A stretch of DNA of 64,000 nt, taken from NCBI RefSeq assembly GCF_003628445.1, contig NZ_RBZO01000002.1, positions 140,681 through 204,680 of the forward strand, written 5' to 3'. This document shows positions 56,528 to 64,000 of the stretch, in pieces. The DNA comes from Oceanobacillus bengalensis (GTDB taxonomy: Bacteria > Bacillota > Bacilli > Bacillales > Amphibacillaceae). The position numbers were made by a program, and so were the translations under genes. Each line of letters opens with the position of its first letter. Within the stretch, counting starts at the first letter, position 1. The notes under the pieces were generated by a model. It ran no database searches and was not told the DNA's origin. It saw nothing but the letters and a program-made list of their open reading frames with translations.

Positions 56528-57472
56528 TTGGGACACAATCATGGACATGACCATACACATGGGGCAAACAAAAAGGCACTATTGATAAGTTTTATCATTA
56601 TTACAGCATATATGATTGTTGAAGCCGTAGGTGGATTTATAACCAACAGTCTTGCATTATTATCTGATGCAGGACATATGTTAAGTGACTCTATATCCCT
56701 TGGAGTAGGGTTGCTTGCATTTACATTAGGGGAAAAGGTTGCAAACTATAGTAAAACCTATGGGTATAAACGTTTTGAAATCTTAGCCGCAGTTTTTAAC
56801 GGGGTGACTCTCGTTTTAATTGCAATATATATCTTTTATGAAGCATTTCAACGGTTTCAAAATCCACCTGAAGTTGCATCGACTGGAATGTTAATTATTG
56901 CTTCAATCGGTTTATTAGTAAATATTTTTGTTGCATGGATATTAATGCGTGGTGATACAGAAGAAAACTTAAACCTACGTGCTGCTTTTCTTCATGTGAT
57001 AGGTGACTTACTAGGTTCTGTTGGGGCGGTCGCTGCAGCATTGTTAATAATGTTCTTTGGTTGGGGTTGGGCTGATCCACTAGCAAGTGTTATAGTGGCA
57101 GTACTTGTATTGATAAGTGGATGGCGAGTAACAAAGGATGCCGTACACGTATTAATGGAGGGGACTCCCAAGAATGTTGATTTGAATAATATCGCTAAAA
57201 CAATGGAAAATGTCAATGGTGTAATAAATATTCATGATTTACACGTTTGGAGTATTACTAGTGGGCAAAATGCTCTTTCATGCCACGCAGTGGTAGACGG
57301 GAATTTATCTGTTTATGAAAGCCAAAACATTTTGAGAAAACTAGAACATGAACTTGAGCATCAAGGTATTGGTCACGTAACCATTCAGATGGAAAATAAT
57401 GACCATCCTCATGAAGACTCATTATTGTGTCAAAATTCTCAGGAATCTTCTGCACATAACCATGATCATTAG
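56528..57472 (+). CDS. czcD: CzcD-type cation diffusion facilitator, copy 2
   Basis: This 314-residue zinc/cadmium efflux antiporter is the homologue of the 28718 protein with the same motifs (LLSDAGHMLSDSISLG, AAFLHVIGDLLGS, IHDLHVWSITSG) and His-rich termini. TTG 56528 follows AGTAGGAGGTTATACAA. It is downstream of czrA with a 110-bp gap. Confidence 0.93.
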   Translation: MGHNHGHDHTHGANKKALLISFIIITAYMIVEAVGGFITNSLALLSDAGHMLSDSISLGVGLLAFTLGEKVANYSKTYGYKRFEILAAVFNGVTLVLIAIYIFYEAFQRFQNPPEVASTGMLIIASIGLLVNIFVAWILMRGDTEENLNLRAAFLHVIGDLLGSVGAVAAALLIMFFGWGWADPLASVIVAVLVLISGWRVTKDAVHVLMEGTPKNVDLNNIAKTMENVNGVINIHDLHVWSITSGQNALSCHAVVDGNLSVYESQNILRKLEHELEHQGIGHVTIQMENNDHPHEDSLLCQNSQESSAHNHDH

Positions 57473-57493
57473 AATTAATTGGACTTGATAAAT

Positions 57494-57533
57494 TAAGTAG
57501 CCTGCATTTTAATTTAATGGAGGCTTACTTTTT
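57494..57533 (+). terminator. Terminator after czcD copy 2
   Basis: AAGTAGCCT / AGGCTTACTT arms, followed by TTTTTG. Confidence 0.7.
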
Positions 57534-57668
57534 GTCAATAACTTTCATTATTTTTTAAGGTTATATTATGACGATTTGCTTACAATTTGGACAGGGTAGT
57601 TATCTTTTATACTGTTAATGCTATGATTCGGTATAGGTAATATAATGAATTAGGGAAAGGAAGATTCT

Positions 57669-58295
57669 ATGATTAAAATAGGGGGATATCATTTATTATT
57701 TGTTGCTTTAGTAGTGTTTAGTCTGCTCCCATTTAGTATGGTAAATGCACATTCTGTACTAGAAGAATCCACGCCAGCAGAGGGAGAAGAACTAGACGAA
57801 AATCTAAAAAGTATAGAACTATCTTTCAACACCAAAATTGAAAATGGGAGTACACTCTTTCTTATAAATGATACTGGGGAAGAAATACAACCACCGTCTA
57901 TTGATATTACGGATAACGTACTCAAAGCAACATTTCAGAATTCACTTGAGGCCAGTACATACCAGGTTAATTGGAAAGTAATTGGTGCAGATGGCCATCT
58001 TATTGAAAATCAATATTCTTTTACTGTAAAGGGATCTGAAACTAATCAGTCAGAAGAAAATGTAACCCAAATCAAAGACGAACAAACTGATAGTAGTTCA
58101 AATAATGCGAATCTTAATAGTGATGAAGAAAGTGGAAATGAAATAAATCAAGACTCAGAGAAGCAGACAACACCAGAACAACAAACAAGCAATGATAGTG
58201 AGCAAACTTCCGCTTTATCTGTAATTATTATATTCCTAATTATCGTTGGTATCTTGTTAGTAGTATGGATGTTGTTTGGTAAACGGAAGAAATAA
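57669..58295 (+). CDS. CopC-domain copper-resistance protein
   Basis: This 208-residue protein has a signal peptide (cleaved before AHSVLEES) leaving His as the new N-terminus, as required for Cu(II) binding in CopC. A beta-sandwich with ADGHLIENQYSFTV follows. The linker is Asn/Ser/Glu-rich and the last helix (VIIIFLIIVGILLVVWML) anchors it to the membrane with KRKK. It is followed 14 bp later by a CopD-like protein. Confidence 0.9.
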   Translation: MIKIGGYHLLFVALVVFSLLPFSMVNAHSVLEESTPAEGEELDENLKSIELSFNTKIENGSTLFLINDTGEEIQPPSIDITDNVLKATFQNSLEASTYQVNWKVIGADGHLIENQYSFTVKGSETNQSEENVTQIKDEQTDSSSNNANLNSDEESGNEINQDSEKQTTPEQQTSNDSEQTSALSVIIIFLIIVGILLVVWMLFGKRKK

Positions 58296-58309
58296 GAGGG
58301 AGGTGCTTT

Positions 58310-59455
58310 ATGCTATTAATTTCATTAACTGAGTTTTTATTATATATTTGTTTTTCCATGCTAATCGGATATTTTATCCTAATCTTAGTTTCAGAAAATA
58401 AAAGACCGACTATTCACATCCCAAAGAAAGTTCTTTATTTAGCTACAGTTATCATACCAATAGCTGCTTTTCTACCAATTTTTCAAACCGCCAAAATATT
58501 GGCTGGTGATTATGACTTCTGGTTAGTTTTAAAAAATGTTGTGCTTACATTTGAAATAGGAAAAGCATGGTTGTTTATGTCTTTTGTATCTATTATTTTA
58601 ATTTGTGTATTACTAGCTAGGAATTTTAATTCAAAAATACATCTAATCACATGGGCTATGGTTCTTACCTTACTAATGCTTTTTGGGTATACAAGGTCAA
58701 GTCATGCCGCATCGATTACAGAATGGCAAGGATTTCTCTTCCATTCACTACATTTTCTTTCGGTAACTGTTTGGATTGGTATATTATTTGTAGTAAGTTG
58801 GTTCTCCAAAAATAAAAATAATTGGTTAGCATTCCTAAAGTGGTTTACTCCTGTTGCAATCATCTGCCTTGCAATTACTATTGTGGCTGGATATTTTACA
58901 ATGGAAATTGATATTAATTCATATGATGATCCAAATGCAACTGTTTTACAAGAATACCAAAATGGCCTTATCGTGAATTACGGACAAGCGCTATTAATAA
59001 AACATATATTTATTATTTCATTAGTTCTTTTTGCATTCATTAATGGAATTCTGTTTAGGAGAAAAAGTAGTCAAGAATCATTTAATCCTCTAAAATGGAC
59101 AAGGGCGGAAAGTGCTTATGCATTAATTGTGTTTGGATTGACAGCATTTATGGGACAGTCATGGCCACCACATCAAATCTATATGTTGTTAGTAACGGAA
59201 GGGGCTTCACCTCTTTTTGAAACTTTATATGATGGGGAAATTGTAAATGTAATTCAAAATGCTAGTAGTTCAGACATCTTTAATGTATCGGTTTTCTTTG
59301 GGATGGAGAGTTACTTGTTATTTGGATTAGGTTTAATATTTATGGTATTAACCATTTTTGCTGCAATTAAAAGGAATTCAGTTTTTATTTCTACATTCTC
59401 TGCATTATTATTGGCCCTATCTATATATGTTGGAATAATGCTAGGTGTTGAGTAA
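58310..59455 (+). CDS. CopD family membrane protein
   Basis: This 381-residue, about eight- to nine-helix protein of the CopD/YcnJ C-terminal family has [33 protein letters not shown] with several His residues near the membrane face. It is coupled to the CopC-like gene and probably moves copper across the membrane (uptake in YcnJ of B. subtilis). GGGAGGTGC precedes ATG 58310. Confidence 0.88.
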   Translation: MLLISLTEFLLYICFSMLIGYFILILVSENKRPTIHIPKKVLYLATVIIPIAAFLPIFQTAKILAGDYDFWLVLKNVVLTFEIGKAWLFMSFVSIILICVLLARNFNSKIHLITWAMVLTLLMLFGYTRSSHAASITEWQGFLFHSLHFLSVTVWIGILFVVSWFSKNKNNWLAFLKWFTPVAIICLAITIVAGYFTMEIDINSYDDPNATVLQEYQNGLIVNYGQALLIKHIFIISLVLFAFINGILFRRKSSQESFNPLKWTRAESAYALIVFGLTAFMGQSWPPHQIYMLLVTEGASPLFETLYDGEIVNVIQNASSSDIFNVSVFFGMESYLLFGLGLIFMVLTIFAAIKRNSVFISTFSALLLALSIYVGIMLGVE

Positions 59456-59482
59456 GCTGGAAATATGAGAATGCGGAAAATG

Positions 59483-59527
59483 TAAAAAGGTTGCAATTCA
59501 CATATATATGGAATTGCAACCTTTTTG
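59483..59527. terminator. Bidirectional terminator after copD-like gene
   Basis: A perfect AAAAAGGTTGCAATT / AATTGCAACCTTTTT stem. Confidence 0.85.
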
Positions 59528-59951
59528 TTATTGTTTTTTGGACTCTTAATAAATAGCATAAATACGATAATTAGGGTGAAATCAACTAATGCCAAAAATG
59601 GTATTGTAACAAATCCAAACCAATTAATATATTCAGCACTACAGAGAACCCCATTAGCTCACGGTTTTATTGCTGCAAACCCCGGAACTTTCTGCTCTAA
59701 ATAGTGAATAAGAGAAATAGATCAGCCAATGACTGCTATTGGTAACACATACTTTTTAACAGACCTATCATTTTGAAATGTTGCTATTCCAAGAATCAAA
59801 GATAATGGGTACATAAGAATTCGCTGATACCAACAAAGTTCGCATGGAACAAAAACTCTTATTTCAATAAAATAAAGACTTCCAAGTGTTGCAACAACTG
59901 AAACTAGCCCAGCTATATAAAGAGCTAGTTGTGAAATATCTATTTTTTCAT
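59528..59951 (-). pseudogene. bdbC: bdbC remnant
   Basis: Read from ATG 59951 it gives a BdbC-like protein (VVATLGSLYFIEIR, CELCWYQRILMYPLSL) with two in-frame stops. One replaces the Trp of VIGWFIS, the other a catalytic Cys in KPCTSG. Its own stop is lost and the frame reads into the terminator. It is a second, dead copy of 48229-48657. Confidence 0.85.
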
Positions 59952-59969
59952 ATCCTAATTTTCCTCTAG

Positions 59970-60190
59970 TTATTTATCCATAGCATCTTTAATAGCCTCA
60001 TAGTCAAATGGGTCTTCAATCATTATTTCGTTAACCATGATCGTTGGTGTGAGTTGGACATCGAATTCTGTTACCAATTCTGTATCTTTATTTACCTCGG
60101 CCATTTCTGAATTACTCCCAATTGATGATTTAAATTTTTCAGTATCAATGCCTGACATTCCACTAGCCCCTTTAAGGGTAAGCATAATCC
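59970..60190 (-). pseudogene. bdbD: bdbD remnant (C-terminal third only)
   Basis: The frame encodes SSIGSNSEMAEVNKDTELVTEFDVQLTPTIMVNEIMIEDPFDYEAIKD, matching the end of the BdbD protein at 47547. The CPAC catalytic region is missing. With the bdbC remnant it keeps the bdbD-bdbC order. Confidence 0.8.
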
Positions 60191-60232
60191 TGTATTGTTC
60201 AAATGCTTTTCACAAATAACAGTTTGACACAC

Positions 60233-60286
60233 ATATTAGTAATTGCTAATATGATAATAACAAATCATATTAGTGATGTCTAATAT
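60233..60286 (+). promoter_or_regulatory. Paired operator dyads before the ArsR-type regulator
   Basis: ATATTAGTAATTGCTAATAT (60233-60252) and ATATTAGTGATGTCTAATAT (60267-60286) are almost the same 20-bp dyad (ATATTAG-N6-CTAATAT), placed 34 bp apart. The second runs into the ribosome site. Confidence 0.75.
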
Positions 60287-60300
60287 AAGGAGGAAGTTAC

Positions 60301-60621
60301 GTGATAAAAGTTGATATCGATACTAAAATGAAGTTCTTACACGGCTTTTCAAATAAAACGAGAATTCAAATTCTCGAAAGTATAAAAGAGGATGAAAAAA
60401 CTGTTACTCAGATTGTTGACGATTTAAATGGCAATCAATCGAACATTTCGCAGCATTTAACTTGCTTAAAAGGTTGTGGACTTATTGTAGGAAGACAAGA
60501 TGGCAAATATGTATATTACCGCGTGCGTAATCAATTAGTACGTGATTTATTATCCATGTTTGATGTGGTGCTTGAGGATGTTCAAAATGATATTGCTTGT
60601 TGTGAAAATCATATCGATTAA
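60301..60621 (+). CDS. ArsR family regulator (CmtR/CadC-like)
   Basis: This 106-residue repressor has HGFSNKTRIQILESI, the helix LNGNQSNISQHLTCLKGCGLIVGRQDGKYVYYRV and a C-terminal IACCENH. The Cys pair CLKGC in the recognition-helix region and C-terminal CC resemble CmtR-type Cd/Pb sites rather than the classical CxC motif. GTG 60301 follows AAGGAGGAAGTTAC. It controls the ATPase 14 bp downstream. Confidence 0.88.
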   Translation: MIKVDIDTKMKFLHGFSNKTRIQILESIKEDEKTVTQIVDDLNGNQSNISQHLTCLKGCGLIVGRQDGKYVYYRVRNQLVRDLLSMFDVVLEDVQNDIACCENHID

Positions 60622-60635
60622 TGGAGGTGAAATAA

Positions 60636-63287
60636 ATGGCAGATAAGTGTTGCAGTTCAAAAGAAGAACCGATAACTATTGAGGATAATAAAGACTGTTG
60701 CAATAGTAATACTGAAAAGGCAGATACAAAAGAAGTGGAGGATAGTTGTTGCAGCGGCCAAAATTCATTTCAAGAAATAGCAATTACTGCAACTAATTCA
60801 TCTTGTTGTAGTAGTGAAAAAAATGAAATGACCAACGATTGTTGTGGCTCAGAACTATCCAAAGATTTAGAGGTGAATTCTTGTTGCAGTAGCAAAGAAC
60901 AGGATAATACATTTGAAACAGCAAGTTGTTGCAGCAAGAATGATGAAACACCTAACATTAATTCAACTCCTATGAAGGGTGATAAGATCGAATATCGGGT
61001 ACATGGAATGGATTGTCCTTCTTGTGCATTAACTATTGAAAAAGGGCTTAATAGACTTAGTTACATTCAAGAGGCTAAAGTAAATTACAATACTGCAAAA
61101 TTGAAAATTATTGGAAATAACGCATTGTCTCTCGATAGTATAGAAAGCGAAGTCCATAAGCTCGGATTTACTGCTGAACCATTAGTACAAAACAAAAATT
61201 TAAGAACTTATGATGTTGTAGGAATGGACTGCAGTAGTTGTGCCAAAAGTATTGAGAATCATTTAAATAAGATTCCAACAGTTAATACGGTTGCTGTTAA
61301 TTTTTCAACCGGAAAGATGAAAATAGGGCATGAAAATAGTGTGGATGATATTGTATCGGAAGTATCGAAACTAGGGTATAAAGCTTCACTAATTACAAAT
61401 CGTGATAAATCTACAGATACTCCCAAAAACAAAAAAGGTTATGGCTTCATTACCTTTTCTGGTATTTTAATAGCGCTTGGATTTATTGGTTCTTATACTG
61501 GTGTATCTCCACTCATGACCACCATTCTATATGCTATTGCAATGGTTATCAGTGGTTATAAACCAGTGAAAAGTGCCTACTATGCAATAAAAAGTCGTTC
61601 TCTTGATATGAATGTTTTAATGTCTGCAGCAGCGATTGGAGCTGCATTAATCGGAGAATGGTTTGAAGGAGCGACGGTTGTATGGTTATTTGCATTAGGT
61701 AATGTTCTGCAAAATAGCTCCATTGAAAAAACTAGAAAATCTATCCGTAATCTAATGGATTTAGCACCGTCAGAGGCATGGGTAAGAGTTGGGGCAGAAT
61801 TAATTAAGAAACCTGTAGAAGAAGTTTCCGTTGGCCAAATTATTGTTATTAAACCCGGTGATCGAATTCCGTTAGATGGTGAAATCATCCAAGGTGAGAC
61901 GACTGTGAATCAGGCTCCAATCACTGGAGAGTCAATCCCAGTTGATAAGTTAATTGGAGATACGGTGTATGCAGGGACCATTAATGAGAGTGGTTCGATT
62001 GAAATGAAAGTTACCAAATTAGTTGAAGATACAAGTCTATCAAAAATCATCCATTTGGTGGAAGAAGCACAGGAGCAAAAGGCTCCAACTGAAGCATTTA
62101 TTGATAAGTTTGCGAGTATTTATACACCGATTGTCTTTGCGCTAGCAATAGTAGTCATTGTGATACCACCCTTGTTCGGATTTGGTACTTGGGGAGAGTG
62201 GGTGTATAAAGGGCTTGCGTTATTAGTAGTTGCTTGTCCATGTGCGCTTGTTATATCTACTCCTGTTGCTATTGTTTCTGCTATCGGAAACGCTGCAAAG
62301 AATGGTGTCTTAATAAAGGGTGGCACGTTCCTAGAAAAAGCAGGTGCTATTAATGCCATTGCGTTTGATAAAACAGGAACATTAACAGAAGGAAAGCCAA
62401 AAGTTACCGGAATTGAAGCAATAAGCACTTCTGAAGATGAATTAGTATCACTTGCATTTACATTAGAGGATTATTCCACACATCCAATTGCAAAAACGAT
62501 TGTTGAATACGCCAAAGATAAGGGAGTTCAGGCTAAAAACGGAGAGTTATTTAAAAACATTGTCGGTAAGGGTGTTCAAGCAACAATCAACGGAGACATT
62601 CATTATGCTGGGAACCTAAAACTATTTGAAGATCTAGAAGTATCTTTAGATGATGTTAGGTCTAAAGTAGAAAAAATACAAAGTCAGGGGAAAACAGTAG
62701 TTATTATAGGTACAGAGCAAGAAATTATGGGTATTATCTCTGTTGCGGATTCCGTTCGATCAACTACTGTAAAAGCATTATATGGATTGAAACAAGTTGG
62801 TATAAACCAACTCGTCATGTTAACTGGTGATAATGAGGGTACTGCTAAAATGATTTCGAATGAAACAAATGTCAATAGATACTTTGCAGAATTATTACCA
62901 GAAGATAAAGTGGGTGCGATTAGGCAACTACAAAAAGAGGGTCACAAAGTTGCTATGGTTGGTGACGGTATAAATGATGCACCGGCACTTGCTACATCCG
63001 ATTTGGGAATTGCTATGGGTGGAGCAGGAACCGATACAGCAATGGAGACTGCTGATATCGTTTTAATGGCTGATAATCTAGAAAAATTACCACATACTGT
63101 TAAGTTGAGTCGAAAAGCATTAGCGATTATTAAACAAAATATTTGGTTTTCATTAATAGTAAAATTTGTGGCATTAGTTCTTATATTTCCGGGATGGCTT
63201 ACACTTTGGATGGCTGTGCTAAGTGATACTGGAGCTGCTGTTATTGTTATTTTAAATGCACTACGGCTTTTAAAGGTTAAAGGGTAA
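60636..63287 (+). CDS. Zn/Cd/Pb-type P1B-ATPase with Cys-Cys-rich N-terminus
   Basis: This 883-residue exporter has an unusual N-terminal region (about residues 1-115) with seven Cys-Cys doublets of type [KDS]CC[SNG]. Two HMA domains follow (GMDCPSCALTIEKGLN and GMDCSSCAKSIENHLN), then eight helices with the transport motif ACPCALVIS, the phosphorylation site DKTGTLTEG, a STHPIAK HP motif and GDGINDAPALA. CPC plus the neighbouring CmtR-like regulator suggests Pb, Cd or Zn. GGAGGTG precedes ATG 60636. It differs from CadA at 20935 by about 85 extra N-terminal residues. Confidence 0.93.
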   Translation: MADKCCSSKEEPITIEDNKDCCNSNTEKADTKEVEDSCCSGQNSFQEIAITATNSSCCSSEKNEMTNDCCGSELSKDLEVNSCCSSKEQDNTFETASCCSKNDETPNINSTPMKGDKIEYRVHGMDCPSCALTIEKGLNRLSYIQEAKVNYNTAKLKIIGNNALSLDSIESEVHKLGFTAEPLVQNKNLRTYDVVGMDCSSCAKSIENHLNKIPTVNTVAVNFSTGKMKIGHENSVDDIVSEVSKLGYKASLITNRDKSTDTPKNKKGYGFITFSGILIALGFIGSYTGVSPLMTTILYAIAMVISGYKPVKSAYYAIKSRSLDMNVLMSAAAIGAALIGEWFEGATVVWLFALGNVLQNSSIEKTRKSIRNLMDLAPSEAWVRVGAELIKKPVEEVSVGQIIVIKPGDRIPLDGEIIQGETTVNQAPITGESIPVDKLIGDTVYAGTINESGSIEMKVTKLVEDTSLSKIIHLVEEAQEQKAPTEAFIDKFASIYTPIVFALAIVVIVIPPLFGFGTWGEWVYKGLALLVVACPCALVISTPVAIVSAIGNAAKNGVLIKGGTFLEKAGAINAIAFDKTGTLTEGKPKVTGIEAISTSEDELVSLAFTLEDYSTHPIAKTIVEYAKDKGVQAKNGELFKNIVGKGVQATINGDIHYAGNLKLFEDLEVSLDDVRSKVEKIQSQGKTVVIIGTEQEIMGIISVADSVRSTTVKALYGLKQVGINQLVMLTGDNEGTAKMISNETNVNRYFAELLPEDKVGAIRQLQKEGHKVAMVGDGINDAPALATSDLGIAMGGAGTDTAMETADIVLMADNLEKLPHTVKLSRKALAIIKQNIWFSLIVKFVALVLIFPGWLTLWMAVLSDTGAAVIVILNALRLLKVKG

Positions 63288-63292
63288 ATTTA

Positions 63293-63330
63293 GGTAAGCT
63301 ATTCAATCGCATGGATTGGATAAGCTTACC
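63293..63330 (+). terminator. Terminator-like stem after the P-ATPase
   Basis: GGTAAGCT..TTCAATC and GATTGG..AGCTTACC arms form a long stem; the following T run is short (ATTTT). Confidence 0.6.
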
Positions 63331-63375
63331 ATTTTAAATTAATATACACATAGTATACCAATGGGGTGTGTGGAA

Positions 63376-63880
63376 ATGTACAATACGATTGTTATCGGTG
63401 CTGGACAAGCTGGTCTTGCAGTAGGTTATTACTTAAAGCAGTTTAATCATTTATTCCTCATATTAGATAAAAGTCAAGAAGCAGGAGAAGTATGGGATAG
63501 GAGATATGATTCCTTAGTTTTATTTACCCCAAGAGCATTCAGTTCGTTACCGGGGCTAGAACTCATAGGGGATCCCCAAGACTTTCCTACAAAGGATGAA
63601 ATCTCACAATATCTGAAGGTCTATGCGGAATCCTTTAACTTACCAATTAAATTTAATTCTAACGTGACGAGTGTTCAAAAAATGAATAAGACTTTTTCCA
63701 TTTATACGGAGCATATGGAATATAAAGCTGAAAATATCATAATAGCCACTGGTCCTTTTCAAAAGCCTAGAATTCCTGCCTTTGCAAAAAAACTATCAAA
63801 GGATATAGTTCAGTTACATTCATCTGAATATAAAAACCCCTCTCAATTAAAAGAAGGTAATGTTTTAGTTGTGGGTGGTG
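63376..63880 (+). pseudogene. Flavin-dependent monooxygenase-like protein, cut by IS
   Basis: The N-terminal 168 residues of a CzcO/YdfB-type NAD(P)/FAD oxidoreductase are present: MYNTIVIGAGQAGLAVGYYL (FAD motif), VWDRRYDSLVLFTPRAFSSLPG, IIATGPFQKPRIP and the beginning of the NADPH motif NVLVVGG. The frame then meets foreign sequence (VYMVT stop). The missing residues would continue the GGGNSG-type NADPH loop. It was likely associated with metal export (such genes lie with czc or ars). ATG 63376 follows GGGGTGTGTGG. Confidence 0.85.
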
Positions 63881-64000
63881 TGTATATGGTAACTTAAAAG
63901 TGAGCCACCATAGCAATTGAAAACTGAGCCACTTTTGATAGAAAATAACCCTAATGACATGTTAGGGGGAAACATCAGGAGTGATTATATTGAGTGAGAA
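63881..64000 (+). mobile_element. Left end of an IS21-family-like element
   Basis: The sequence starts with TGTATATGG and contains two copies of the motif (AAA)AGTGAGCCAC / ACTGAGCCAC (63897 and 63926), the multiple terminal repeats usual for IS21-type ends. A TTG at 63990, preceded by AGGAGTGA, could start the transposase istA (only four codons in view). It inserts into the flavoprotein gene after GTGGGTGG. Family assignment is from end structure only. Confidence 0.6.

Noticed and set aside
1..64000. tRNA or rRNA genes other than tmRNA
   Set aside because: No cloverleaf with T-arm GGTTCGAATC and CCA end, and no rRNA-like stretch, was recognised on either strand.

Overview
The window is low-GC DNA from a Gram-positive bacterium, most likely a halotolerant Bacillaceae of the Oceanobacillus/Virgibacillus/Lentibacillus kind. 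Evidence: the order esterase - rnr - smpB - ssrA matches the Bacillus yvaK-rnr-smpB-ssrA block, strong AGGAGG-type ribosome sites and TTG/GTG starts are common, and the respiratory genes are Bacillus-type (QoxABCD quinol oxidase, ResABC, CcdA, BdbDC, CtaG). No phylogenetic search could be run.

Layout. 1-5.6 kb is core: end of a carboxylesterase, RNase R, a ZIP metal transporter, SmpB and the tmRNA gene. The tmRNA gene is split in its T-loop by a 282-nt group I intron. Downstream of ssrA the window becomes an accessory patchwork dominated by metal resistance. 6.4-9.6 kb (minus strand) has an ACR3/bile-acid-symporter-type exporter and an arsR - ArsP-like permease - small CC-motif protein operon. 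9.9-16.2 kb is a large arsenic cluster: arsR, arsB, thioredoxin-type arsC, arsD, two-domain arsA, a HesB-like protein and a CoA-disulfide reductase-rhodanese fusion. 16.3-18.5 kb is merR-merA with a textbook MerR operator-promoter but no mercury transporter. 18.8-24.4 kb holds cadD, cadC, cadA, a broken lipoprotein gene and a broken cation diffusion facilitator (CDF) gene. 24.6-27.3 kb has a D-Ala-D-Ala carboxypeptidase and the YIEGIA membrane protein with its partner.

27.4-29.7 kb is a decaying copy of a zip / arsR / czcD module whose intact copy lies at 55.2-57.5 kb in the same orientation. Between the copies are an LtaS-type synthase, the qoxABCD operon, a five-gene type IV CRISPR-Cas locus with a RecD-family helicase (36.4-42.1 kb, closest in layout to subtype IV-D), a wrecked cadA/CDF/lipoprotein copy with an internal inversion, and a respiratory-maturation block (ctaG, an OmpR-type two-component system, small membrane peptides, bdbDC, resA, ccdA, resB, resC, sco, a FixH/YtkA-like lipoprotein). 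57.6-63.9 kb has copC/copD-like genes, bdbDC remnants, an ArsR-type regulator with paired operators, and a Zn/Cd/Pb-type P-ATPase with an unusual N-terminus carrying seven Cys-Cys doublets. A flavoprotein monooxygenase gene at the right edge is cut by what looks like the left end of an IS21-family element.

How the parts work together: the ArsR/CadC/MerR regulators sit next to recognisable dyad operators and control arsenic, mercury, cadmium/zinc and probably lead export. The respiratory genes cover quinol oxidase synthesis plus cytochrome c and copper-centre assembly. The most notable elements are the chromosomal type IV CRISPR-Cas locus (no cas1/cas2 and at most a two-repeat array in view), the tmRNA intron, and the Cys-Cys-doublet proteins of the metal operons.
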